From Alitta virens (Eukaryota; Annelida; Polychaeta; Phyllodocida; Nereididae): 64,000 nt of DNA. The stretch covers positions 2,857,285 to 2,921,284 of the forward strand of contig OW028579.1 in NCBI GenBank assembly GCA_932294295.1. The letters run 5' to 3'. The position numbers and the translations under genes are program-made. Numbering within the stretch: position 1 is the stretch's first letter; the number at the start of each line of letters is the position of its first letter. Shown piece after piece: positions 43,641 through 56,100 of this stretch. Below the pieces are notes generated by a model. That model saw only the letters and a program-made list of their open reading frames with translations, was not told where the DNA came from and did no database searches.

Positions 43641-44756
43641 CACGGAAGCAAATGGTCAAATTCCGCCAGGGGGCATTTGTGCAGCGACACCTGGCGGATA
43701 AGAAAGGAACAATTACCTAATTAATTAAATTAAAGTAAATTAAAAGCTTTTAAATTTTCTCATTACTAATATTTGAATTTAAATTATTTATTGAATTTAT
43801 CAAGCAATTACAGTCATATTTGCAATACAAGATTACAATATACAAATAAATATAATTATATATATTATGTAAGTTGCCTGAGTCCATACATAAAAGCAGC
43901 TTGCATGGCCCTGGGAAAGTATGGTGATGAGAGTAAATGAAGATGAGGATGAATATGAATGCATATCATGTCATAAGTTACATTTTACACGCGAATTAAA
44001 TATCAGCAGTTAAAATATATGTCAATTAAATATATATATATATATATATTAGTTACAAGAATTTCCAAATTTTTTAGGGAATTTACTTTGAGTTTACTTT
44101 TATTTGCAAATATAACATATTTAGTTTTTATGACATTTAGGATAATTTATTGCACAAAAACCATTTATTGACATTTTTTAAGTCATCATTAGCTTTTCTC
44201 TAAATTTTGAATATCTGGACCAGAATATATTATGTTAGCGTCATCTGCGAATATTATGAATTTAGCAAGTTTAGAAATGTTAGGAAGGTCATTTACAGGG
44301 GGCCAAGGACAGAGCCCTGTGGAACGCCACAAGTAATAGTATGCTTTTCAGAATAAAATGTTAATATTTACTGTTTGACATCGGTCTGTTAAAAAACAAT
44401 AGAACCATTTTAGTGCTGTTCCTCGAATTCCGTAATGCTGCAATTTATTAAGTAAAATTTGGTGTTGGAGGGTGTCGAAAATCTTGGACAAGTCCAAAAA
44501 ATTCCTATACTATTAGAGTTTGTTTTGAAAATTTTGAAAATGGTATCTTGAAATTGATTTATTGCTTATTCAGTGGAGTGATTTTCTCGGTAGCCATATT
44601 GTGAATTGAAAAATAAATCATGTTCATCAAAATATCCAAATAGTCTGCAATGAATGACTTTTTCTATTATTTTTGAAAATGCAGGTAAGAGTGAAATGGG
44701 CCTATAGGTTTTTATTTCATCAGTATTCTTGCTCTTGTATATTATCATAAAATAAT

Positions 44757-45016
44757 AATGGGGTCTGGTCAAAACGGCCAAATATAAAACGGCCAACATA
44801 CCAAGACGGCCAATCGCAAAAACGGCCACCATACCAAGACGACCAAAGGATAAAACGGCCACCTACCAAAACGGCCAATTGTACCCAGAATCACTGTATC
44901 ATTGATGGAATTTATATATAGAGAGCTAGAGCTCCATATATGCAATTTATATAAAAATGATTGGCCGTTATGGGGGGTGGCCGTTATGGTCGTTGTCCGT
45001 TTTGACTCTACTCCGT
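44757..45016. mobile_element. Foldback element with reiterated AAAACGGCCA words, inside the LINE
   Basis: The left half has about six spaced copies of (A)AAACGGCCA; the right half has mirrored TGGCCGTT words. Outer ends GGTCTGGTCAAAACGGCCAA and CCGTTTTGACTCTACTCC are roughly inverted, and a central palindrome contains GAGAGCTAGAGCTC. It splits the reverse transcriptase frame, so it inserted after the LINE. No clear target-site duplication. Confidence 0.7.
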
Positions 45017-46008
45017 TGGTATCGCTTTTAAGCTAATTTCATCTTATCCGGTACAATGCCCGTTTCTTGTGAAAGGTTTATTATATATGAGGGGGATAAT
45101 TATGATGCTTGATTGCTTAATCAGTTTACAACTTATTTAATCTATACCTGTGCTAAGTTTTTGGTTTTAGTTTGTTAATTAGTCTAGATATGTCATATTC
45201 TGTGGTGGGAGTTAAGAAGAAACTTTCTCTGATGTTTATTTGGGGCATAGTGTTTTCTATTTCGTATGGATCTGACATATTATTGGCTAGAGAGGGACCT
45301 ATATTTATGTAATAACCATTAAATGCATTAGCAATGTCTCTTGTGTTGGTTAAAGTTGAGCCATTATGTTCAAACCTTCCAGGAAAAGCATGCTTATTAC
45401 TATAGGTATTTAGGACTTTTTTAAAAATGTTTTGCCAGGTCTGTTTGATATAATTTTTTGAATTGTCGAATAATTTCTGCTAATAAATTTATTTTGCATT
45501 TCTGATAACTTTATTTAGTGTATTTCTAAATAAGTTATAATTTCTTGTTGCTTGTAGTATATTTTGTTCATTTCTTGAGCACATTTTAGCTTTGTATAAT
45601 TTAGTTTTTTGTTTAATAGAGTTTAATATTCCCTTGGTCATCCAGCTTTGTTTCTTATGCTTTAGTTTGTTAAATTTGGTTTTTAGTGGAATAGTTTTGT
45701 CTAGTGCATCTTTGTACAATTCTATGAATCTATCATAAGCCTCATTTGGGTTTTGTGTGTTGTAGATAGGGGACCAAACTATTGAATTTAATTCTTCATT
45801 GAATATATTTAGACGCCTGTCAGCAAATGCACAGTAACTTATATATTTTGGGTCTGATGTCTGAGATTTTGGCATAGAAGTGAATACAAAGTTTATGTAA
45901 TGGTCTGTTATATGATTAATAAAAGTACCTGCTAGACAATTGTTGGTTGAAACTTTTTTTATATACATGGTCTATTAAAGTGGCACTAGTGTGGGTAACC
46001 CTGGTGGG

Positions 46009-46186
46009 TGATTAGGGCTTTACGTCCGGTATTTCTGCACCAGTTGGGCTAATTAGGACAGGCAGAGACCATGGCAATGAGACGAAGGATGAAACAGCCA
46101 TCCAACTTAGGCTCGACCGGGAATCAAACCCGGGACCCAGCGGTTGGAAGCCCAGAGAGCTACCTCTGAGCTAGGCCCCCGCCCCC
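46009..46186 (-). mobile_element. tRNA-derived SINE, family 1, in the LINE endonuclease
   Basis: Target-site duplication TAACCCTGGTGGG at 45996-46008 and 46187-46199. Full-length head and tail. Confidence 0.94.
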
Positions 46187-46800
46187 TAACCCTGGTGGGA
46201 ACTCTAATTCTAGGACTTAACTGATCATTCATAAACATATCTAACAATTGAGAAACATTTGCCTGTGAATTGCTTTTAATTAAGTCCGTGTTAAAGTCAC
46301 CCACAATTAGAACTACTTTATCTTCATGTCTCAACAGAGTTGATAAATTGCCTTTTCATTATTATGCGAAGGACTGCGATATACAACACCTATAATACTG
46401 TAAGGAATATTTCTGTTTGGGGTTTCTTAACTACTTACTTCTATAAAAAGACAATCATAAAATAATCTAACTTCATTAGGAAAACTCAAGTCATTTCGTA
46501 CACTATGCCATCTTTTATGAAAATTGAAATTACACCTCCTCGGTTTGTGTTAACTTTAGGTATCATAATATGATTATACTGGCCAAAATTAGCTAGCAAA
46601 CTGTTTTGTTCATTTAACCATGTCTCTACAAAGCAAATAATGTCGAATTGTACATTTTTCGTATCATATGAACAATCTAGTAAGGAATGATATTCGACTA
46701 TATATTTAGGCAGGCTTCTACAATTAGCATACATTATTGATAAATTATCTTGGTAGTCTTGGTAAACATTACACATTTCTTCTGTCATAGTACTTAGGAG

Positions 46801-48059
46801 TTACAGTTAATTTCAGAGTGAAAATGTGGCAGAAAAAAAAAAAAAAAAAGAAAAAAAAAGAACATCAGAATTATATCATTCATTTCAAATTTTTATTTTT
46901 TTTTGTAATACCATTCATGTGGCACATAAGTAGTCTCTGATCATATTATAACAGCATGTGACATATAGATGCATAATGTAAAATTGCCTAAATAGGAAAG
47001 ATACTATAGTACGACTGATGAGATCAGCTGAGGAGTTATATAATGATAAAAATTAATCTATTGGGAACGACAAGAAACATGAGAAATATATATGGGAAAT
47101 ATTATATGTATATGTAAGGATTTGTACATATATTGGTATGCTTATGTAATTGTTTTTACTGCTATTATTATTATATTTAGTTCCTAAAATAGACAATATA
47201 ACTGGATATAAAATCTGTACACATGTAAATACCCACTCCTGCTGCTTATTTGTATTCAGTATTAATCTTCTATGGTGCATTGATTCCTGTTAATTGCCCT
47301 GATGGTGCCTTGTTATTCATATACTTATAGTTGTACATAATTATCATATAGATGTTTTTAATATGTAACTAAATTATGTTCATGTAGATTGTTCTTTTAT
47401 TTTACTTAATCATTATATATATGTATATTTTTCTTTTTATCCTTGTTTTTATTTTTTTATGACACGTGTATCTTTTTGATGCCCTGCGGTCAATAAAATT
47501 CTATATGTATATATGAATAGGGCCTACTTGACACCATATTAAAGGCAGTTTATCAGGATTGATCATATAATATAGCAACAGAGCATCCGACCGATTCAAT
47601 ACAAACAAAAAAATCATATAATATGGAAATTAATAATAAACATCACCCCCATGCAACCAAACCTGTAAATATATATATTGCATAAGGCTATAATACATGC
47701 TCCCCTACAAGATGCTCACTCACTTCATTAATGCTCCCTGAATGCTTAATAAAAATTATTACGTAAAAGTATAACAATCCTAGTAAATTTCCATAAGCAT
47801 CTTTGAGCATGCCCATCAGCAGCTGCTCCTGCCACAGGCCAGCCTGGCCACTTTAAGCCAAGTATTTAATCTGCACTGGGCCCCCCTCTGCACAGAGAGT
47901 GAGAGAGACATCTATTTAGTCATGTATTCATGAGTGAAGGCTGATCTCACATAGAACATTTCAATATTTAATTCTTTGGACTTTGTGGGGAACACACAGT
48001 TTAATATGACTATGCAATAAACCATTCAACTTTACATTGGACTCCATCTTCATTTAACT
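46801..48059. other. Intergenic, no gene seen
   Basis: AT-rich; poly-A-like run at 46832-46860 next to the LINE 5' side. No recognisable coding sequence. Confidence 0.45.
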
Positions 48060-49187
48060 TTAACTGGATTGAACTAAGGCTTCAGATCCTGGACCCTCAC
48101 TGCTAAGCGAAATATCCACTTCATTAAAAACTAGAAGCTTTAGTGCAACAATATGCTGTAAAGATATAGGCCTACTGAACTTTCTTGGCTTTCTGCCTGT
48201 GGGCTTCAAGATGGTCCGGCTGCTCTGTGGACAGGAACTGGTCACACCTGAGTGTGAATTCAAAATTTCCTATATGATGAGATAATTCCACAAAAAAGTT
48301 GGTCCAAACATTTTTACAGTTTTGTGGTTTAGTTTAGCTTATTTACAATGTTCAGAGGGACCTGCATATATATGCATTTCCCACCTATTTTTCTATGATT
48401 TCACATGGCCAGATGGTATGAGCACAATGCTATCATCAGGCGCCGGTGTCCAGGAGATTTCGCAGCTTTCAAAATAAGAAATAAAATAAAAAGCAAAGAA
48501 ATAAATTATTACCAATATACCAATAAATATGCCCCAGAAACCTCCATAAAAAGATAACTTTTAATTGTCTTGTAATTTTAGTTTTGTTTAAAGTACGTAT
48601 ACCTGGCCAATTGTGCTACGTGCGTTTTCCATGCGTTTATCCAAACGCATGGTTTTTTCCTTATTATAATTAGCTAAAAACCATGCATTTTCCATGCGTT
48701 TATCCTTCTCATGGAAAACGCACGTGGCACATTTGGCCATGTATATATATAGATGTGAAAAAAACCTTTTACATTCAAGATAAAATCGCTATCAACTTCT
48801 TTGGGCCTCATTAGCAATTCAATTTTGTTGTAGGGTTAAGGCTGACATGCATATTGTAGATAAAATATTTGTTTCATCTCGTTATGAACAAAAATTAAAA
48901 AAATCAGGCTTATATATACATTATCAAATTTAGAATACCTAGATTATATTTATCAGATATAGATAACCTTGCAAATATTTTTTTTAACCTCAGATAAGAA
49001 TATTGTTATGTATACCACAAACAGTTAACACGTGCAGTTCTTCTCCAGCTTTAGTCAAGAGATAACAATGGCCTGAAATTAATTGAAAAAGGATTTCTTT
49101 GCCAGGATTATATGTCAGATCCGTAAGTACAACCTCTTTGCAAAAAGAATCATAAGAATAAGATAAAACGGAGTTTGCAAAATCCAT
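48060..49187 (-). CDS. Hypothetical small two-exon protein (tentative)
   Basis: Exon 1 at 49016-49187 starts with ATG and encodes 57 residues beginning MDFANSVLSYSYDSF, then a GTATAC donor in phase 1. Exon 2 at 48060-48247 follows an acceptor (CACTCAG), continues the frame in the matching phase and ends in a stop; total 119 aa. Composition looks protein-like (Cys, Tyr and charged residues evenly spread; basic GRKPRKFSR stretch), but there is no recognisable domain, and phase agreement alone can occur by chance. A MITE (48601-48749) lies in the intron. Could equally be two unrelated open frames. Confidence 0.2.
48601..48749. mobile_element. Palindromic MITE (GCATGG family), near complete
   Basis: The best copy: left arm ACCTGGCCAATTGTGCTACG + TGCGTTTTCCATGCG, right arm ending CGCACGTGGCACATTTGGCC + ATGTAT, with an AT-rich loop around TTATTATAATTAGC. 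The arms can pair over about 60 bp. Confidence 0.85.
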
Positions 49188-49790
49188 TCATAGAATGACC
49201 TTTTCGTCATTGAAGGTCAAAATTACTCATCAATTTGAAAGAGTAAATTGTCTACATCCTACATCTACATAATCAAAAATATTAAATAAAATAAATAAAT
49301 AAAATAATATAATTGTTGCATCAACAATAAAGGAGAATATGTTACCATATCAAATTTCATATATTGTGATTTAGGTGTGTGTTTTTTGGGAGGGCATGGT
49401 ACCTACTGATTATAAGCAATACCTGATCATAGATAATTTCATCATCATTTAGTTCGTATGTTTTCAAAAAAGCCTAACAACTAATGCTAATATCTAACGA
49501 TCATCATTATCATAAACATTTAACTGTTTTATCAGTCAATTTGCCATATATTGCTGACTATTGACCTACTTATTGTTTATCTGCTTGGTATTGAATACAT
49601 TTATACACTCTGAGCAGACAGTGAATCGACAAATAATTATCTTTCTGATACAATATGGGCTTTGACCAATTGAAGATATGATATAAATTGTATAAGGTTA
49701 TATATGAACTGTTATCTAAATGAGACAAGAAAATGCATAATAGTCAATGAAAATTAATAAATGAAAATTAGTTTGCATGGCAATTGCATG

Positions 49791-49982
49791 GGTGGGTGGG
49801 TGGGATTAGGGCTTTACATCCTGTATTTCTGCACCAGTTGGGCTAATTAGGACAGGCAGAGACCATGGCAATGAGACGAAGGATGAAACAGCCATCCAAC
49901 TTAGGCTCGACCGGGAATCGAACCCGGGACCCAGCGGTTGGAAGCCCAGAGCGCTACCTCTGAGCTAGGCCCCCGCCCTCAA
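49791..49982 (-). mobile_element. tRNA-derived SINE, family 1 (full length)
   Basis: Perfect duplication GGCAATTGCATG at 49779-49790 and 49983-49994. It lies about 200 bp upstream of the pseudo-subtilase start codon. Confidence 0.95.
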
Positions 49983-50179
49983 GGCAATTGCATGAAAGAG
50001 CAGAAACCAACAATAGAAAATTCTATATGATATTTATATGGATCAAATCATCAAAATAGAAATATGCCTTGCATTTGTTAATAGCTTTAATCTGGATAGA
50101 ATATTTAGTATGCTGAGAGGAAAACACAAGGGTGAATAATAAATATTTTGTAACTTTTCTCCTACTATCCATAGAGAAA

Positions 50180-53100
50180 ATGGGCAATGTACTGTCCCTC
50201 GTGGAAGATACCGTGGGGTTAACCAATATCGATGATGAAGGAAGTTCAGTTGACCCTGACCCCACAGAAACACCAGGCACACTCCGAAGACGACTGCGGA
50301 CCACCTCAATCAGAGAGCACATTCCCATCCGGTCACCTCTTCAAGCATTGCAGGTTATTTTTACTGCTAAAAAGTAACCATCAATAAATAAATCATAATA
50401 TCAATGGTCATTACATTCAGTTGATGACAATGATGAACAACTATTCAGATAAGACATGTAGATAATTGAAAAGGATTTTGTATCTTCAAAATTCCAATTG
50501 AAAATATTGGAACAATTCAATGATTTTCAATTCTTGATGTGAAGCCAACAAGCTTGCTCTTTCTTTCCTAAAATTGGTGGGGGTGGATTAAGGGTGTGTT
50601 TGTGCACCTGATGGGCTAATAAGAACAGGCAGGGACGTTTTTCTCAAAGTAATTAAAGAATATGGGGTATATATGAACATCATATCCCATGCTGTCTATA
50701 GTTGAATTGTAGCTAATGTAGAGTTGGTTAACATAAAGGGTATCTTTACATTTGTACAATTGCCATTCATGGGTTGGGATCTAGCTCAGTGGTAGCACGC
50801 TGGACTTGCAATTCCCGGTCGAGCCTATGTTGGATGGCTGTTTCATCCTTCGTCTCATTGCCATGGTCCCTACCTGTCCTAATTAGCCCATCAGGTGTAG
50901 AAATACAGGACGTAAAGCCCTAATCCACTACCACCACCACCACCACCACCACAATTGCCATTCAATAGATTGATGTGGCATGGGATGCTCTAAGACAAGC
51001 GGCTGAGGACAACCTACGAGAACAGGGTAGTACTGCAGAGTTTACGCATGACAATTTTGACATTGAGAATGACCTTGGATTGGAACGACCCATCAAAATT
51101 GCCATCTTGGACACTGGAGTAGACCTTGACCATGCAGCTCTCATTGGACGAGTAGTACGACTTCGAAATTTTGTCCCGCGCTGGTTCCAAGAAGATGCTA
51201 CGGATGACTTACAGCGGGATCGTGCTGGTCGAGGGACCTTCCTTGCGGCACTCGCAGTTGGTGGGACTTATTCAGCAACGTCTGACGACCACCGTGCAAA
51301 AGATCCAGCTTTTCGCAATGGAATAGCCCCATTTGCAAAACTTGTTATTGGCAAAGTGCTGAATGACCATGGAAAGGGAGATGTGGAATGGCTTGTGAAA
51401 GGTAAGCGTCATTAATTTTTAAGAGACAGAATCATAATGATTTTTTTTATTGTTTTATTAATATATTTCCACTGGGTTACATAATCTACTGGGAGTTTTT
51501 CACATGGTCCAGTATAAAAACATGTAAAACAGGTAAAAAGACAATGCATGTTAAGCAAATTTTCAAAACATGCAAATTGATTTCCACATGCTTTAATGAA
51601 TGGACACTATGTGTGTTAAATTGATAACAAGGTTTATGTGGAAAATCCTTGCAGTATGATATTGGCCAAATGTTACCATGTATTTAACAGATAGGTTGAT
51701 CATTATAACCTAACATACTCCTAGAACCCATACAGCTCCAGAGCATAACAGGCTTTTATGGCTTATCTTATGCCCTTTAGCATATATAGCTAGGGACACA
51801 GTCAATTTTTCAGGCTGCAGCTCAATTTACCTTGGGGTATGGTTGCCCAAGTTCTTTCCGTGTTCTTGTGGTTACGTACCATGACAGTCCCAACAGGCTT
51901 TTATGAATTATCTTATGCCCTTTAGCATATATATATATATAGCTAGGGACACAGTCAATTTGTCAGGCTGCAGCTCAATTTACCTTGGGGTATGGTTGCC
52001 GAACAGTTCTTTCCGTGTTCTTGTGGTTTCGTACCACGACAGTCCCAACAGGCTTTTATGGCTTATCTTATGCCCTTTAGCATATATATATATATATATA
52101 GCTAGGGACACCGTCAATTTGTCAGGCTGCAGCTCAATTTACCTTGGGGTATGGTTGCCGAACAGTTCTTTCAGTGTTCTTGTGGTTTCGTACCACGACA
52201 GTCCCAACAGGCTTTTATGGCTTATCTTATGCCCTTTAGCATATATAGCTAGGGACACAGTCAATTTGTCAGGCTGCAGCTCAATTTACCTTGGGGTATG
52301 GTTGCCCAAGTTCTTTCCGTGTTCTTGTGGTTACGTACCACCACAGACCCAATTTCGTGCCACGAAAGTTACCCATATTCCTCCCAGAAATGTACCAACT
52401 TTCGCCCTATGAAACAACAACTAAATGTTGCCCTAAGAAAGTACCCAACTTTCGTCCCAAGAAACTGCTAACTTGCCCCCCCCCCCTCACTGGCGGTTTT
52501 AGCTAATTAAGTTCATCAATATTGAACGTACAGTGATGATTTGCAAATTCAGGAATGGCTCTATCATAAATACATCTACCCTGCATAGGACAATGCAGTA
52601 GATGCAAGTATTAATGGAGTGAAGGACAAAATACGATTGGCGAGAGGGCAGGCTGGCCGGGTGCCTAAGTCCCCTCTCATGCGGTCTGGGAGCCTGTGTT
52701 CAGGTGCTCTTATCTTTGAATGTATTTTTTAGAAATGTTATTTTTTACTCTGTTATGTGTTTTAATATCTTATTTCTGCAACTTTTAACTTGTTTACAAT
52801 CTTAGATTGATAAAAACGTAAAATGCAACTAATCTTGTAAGCTTAAAAATTGCATTTGCATTGTTTTCAACTCAGGCCTGAATTCAAACGAAAAACTGTA
52901 TATTATTACTACAACTAAGGCAGAACGACATCAATGTTTTAATTACATATCTTCGCATTAGGCTTCTAACTCAGCTGTGGTCAGTAGTTCTGCAGTTCTC
53001 TCACGCTTTATTAGTCATCTGGCCAGTTTCGATGGAATTTTCCTATTTTTTTAAAAATCATATTGGAAGCCACTCTTACAAAGTTGCATACCTGCAGTTA

Positions 53101-56100
53101 TTTTTTTTAATTAACCTTCACTTTTGTGGTGCGAAACCTACACTGTCAGGGGGCTGTATTACTTTCGTGGTACGACAGCATACTGTCACTGTCGTGGTGC
53201 GAAGGTGCTCATGTATCGTGTGAAGGTGTCGGGGGAGGGGGGACCTTCGCACCAGAAAATGTACTCCTTGGCCACCATATAGATCATAAATGTATCAAAA
53301 GTTTACATAACTGAGGTCCTCATCTCTCATTGAAATAGCATTATGTAGAGGTATGTAATCTTTTTGAAACTTTTAAGACCCCTATGTAAATGGGAATGCA
53401 GCCAAGCAAATTGGCTGTTCCTAGCATCAAACATACTACATAATGTATAAATATGCCCTTGAAGCCTGTTTTAAATGATACGCCAGTTCAAAGGGAAAAA
53501 GTGCAGTATAGCGGACCCAGATTTATGACCATATTTACCGAGCCTCTTTGCCAGGCCTAGGACGTAAAAGTGCTTGAAATCAATTATGACGTCACAAACT
53601 AACATAGTTATGACGGCAGTTTTCATATTCACGGTAAAGGCAGAGTTTATTTTTGCTTCTCTAGGGGACTACCGCCCCCAAACCCCCCACTATTCTATAC
53701 AAAATGTTATTTTAATTGTGCTAGAACTTCAAACAAAAAAAATATTTGATAAAAATTTAATTTTTAATGGACGCCAAATATGGGCATATATTTTGGTCCG
53801 CTACACTGCACTAAACCCGTTCAAAGTTGATCGATGGTTTTGACAGGATTGAAATGGGCTTGCGACATCGAGAAGACAGACAGTCGTAGATTAATAAATG
53901 CAGACATCATTTGCATCACATCCGGAGTGTCTCGTTACTCGCCGGATCTCAGGCTTGTGATAAATGAAGCTTTAGCAAAAGGAAAGATCATAATTTGTGC
54001 TTCCAATTCTGATGAACCTGGAACAACATATGAAATACATTATCCAGCACGTTTTGGTGATGTCATGTGTGTAGGCAGCCAATCAGAAAATGGAACGCCT
54101 TCAGCATTCACACCTCCAGGTTCGTTAACCTCATTGTTTTCTTAGTTTCTATTAATTTCTTCTGTAAACTTCATCAGGTTTCACTGTAGTTTTATTCTGC
54201 TTAATCTTCCTTAATTTGTAAGGAAGATGTTTTCCAGGTCATTTGATCTCCAAGTTAGGCAAACAATTCATAACTTAATTTTATTACAATTAGGCACTAT
54301 GAATTGGCCAGATAAAATTGTTCTTATTGCAGCGCACAGGCAAATTCATAGAGTTGGAAACCAATTTCATAGACTTAGAAACTAAACTCTAGATGATGTG
54401 TGTGTGTGTGTGATTATGGCTTTACGTCCTGTATTTCTGCACCAGTTGGGCTAATTAGGACAGGCAGAGACCATGGCAATGAGACGAAGGATGAAACAGA
54501 CATCCAACTTAGGCTTGACCGGGAAAACTCCAGATGATGTCATGTGAATGTCGGACTATCATTGGCTGAGGGATTGCTTTAACCAATGACAGTCCTGGAT
54601 TCACATGACGTCCTCTGGAGTTAAGCATTAAAGTCCAAGAGATCGGTTTCCAACTTATGAATTTGGCTGTAATACAACTCATCCAATCATTCAATGGTGA
54701 TGGGAAACTAGGCAGTCATGAGGCTGTTGTCAAACCATTTTGATATAAAATTTCAAAACAATTTCAAGGTAGAGAAGCAGAGTTCCTTGCTCCTGGAGAG
54801 GACATCTGGTCAGCATCCTCGCAGGGACCTCACCGAGTGACCAGGCGGTCAGGAGCATTTGTGGCCGTGCCTTACTGTGCGGGTATTTGTGCTCTTGTTA
54901 TGGCCTATGCAGAAAAAGTAGGTAGGTAAGAGCTTCATCTGGCTATGTTGGAGCAAAGGCAAACATTTAAGTCTTCACTTCTCTGCAGTGCATTTTTGTC
55001 CATGAATGGCTAATGACCAAGCTACATGTATTGTCAGAACTGAACTCTCTTCTTAGCTTAGCTATGTTATTGATAGCATAATTATTAAGTAAGGCCTCTT
55101 CAATTTGAAAATAAGTGTGGTGTAAATCCTACTCTACAACAATATGGTAATTAATATGACACACCCCATAATAGCTGAAATTTCATGAAATAAACATCTA
55201 GGGTGGCAAAAACTAGTAACACCTCAGGACGTTGCCATGCAAAGCTTAAGATTACAAAAGCTGCGGATCAAATTGGCCACCATACAGTATATAATGATGC
55301 AATGTTTTGTTCCTTTCAGTTAGCATTACTTATTAGTATATTATATAAATTAGACTAAAAATGTTGATCAGGAACATCCTAAAGTGGTGGAATTTTTTAT
55401 CCATACCGTGTATTGCATAAACTTCATAAGTATTCCTTCAATTGTGTTTAGGAGGTCAAGAACTACGACGAATCACCACCCACACTCACGTAATGAAGAA
55501 AATCTTGAAGCGAATGTCATCCACCACAGCAGGAACACATCATGACTGCCTTTCTGGATTTGGAAATATTCTGCCAGGAAGAGTTCTCAAGTATGGTTCA
55601 GACTTCTTTATCAACATTGTCAAAGACGTATTTGGGGTCAGAGAAAGAGGTTAGTACAAAAAAATTTATGAGAAGGTTAATAGAGCAATCGTTGAATGGG
55701 GATTGTTCATACAGTCCTAGCTGTACCTTAATGGTCTAGCCAAAGACAGCATCAGCATATCAAAGTTAACCATTAATTTATCAGCTGGTCATTAGAGTCA
55801 CATGCTTGAGTAACTGCATTTTCTACGCATCTGGTGATATCATGTAAATTGCTAAACTTTTCTATAACTGTGCAATATGCATGTATTATACCATATTAAT
55901 ATACTGTACTTCAATATAAGTTCGTTCTTTTGTAGGATTCATGAGCAGTGACCATCAAGTACCAGTTTCAAAAGATCCAATGAAGCCAACAATAAAAGAA
56001 TTCAATGCTGCTCACATTGCCTCAAGGATTCCTTCAGACAAAAACCTTTCAAAAACACTGCTAAGGTCCATGCTACCAGACAAAGCCTTGTTTCACTGGT

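Larger units (their letters stand above)
44050..46800 (-). mobile_element. Degenerate non-LTR retrotransposon (CR1/Jockey-like), interrupted
   Basis: Minus-strand fragments, in order 5' to 3': endonuclease domain (46486-46788 with FDIICFVETWLNEQ; 46200-46334 with VVLIVGDFNTDL), linker (45489-45968; 45150-45450 with a FNGYYINIGPSLA-like stretch), reverse transcriptase (44570-44720 with TYRPISLLPAFSKIIEKV; about 44330 with ITCGVPQGSVLGP; about 44240 with FADDANIIYSGPD). Frameshifts and stops separate the pieces, so it is dead. It is cut by a SINE at 46009-46186 and by a foldback element at about 44757-45016. The clade is judged from motif style only. Confidence 0.85.

Noticed and set aside
51903..52412. 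169-codon plus-strand frame
   Set aside because: Runs through minisatellite units inside an intron; identical repeats keep it open.
50969..54921. Active subtilisin-like protease
   Set aside because: His and Ser of the triad are replaced; nearby Ser321 is three residues off the catalytic position and not in a GTS context.
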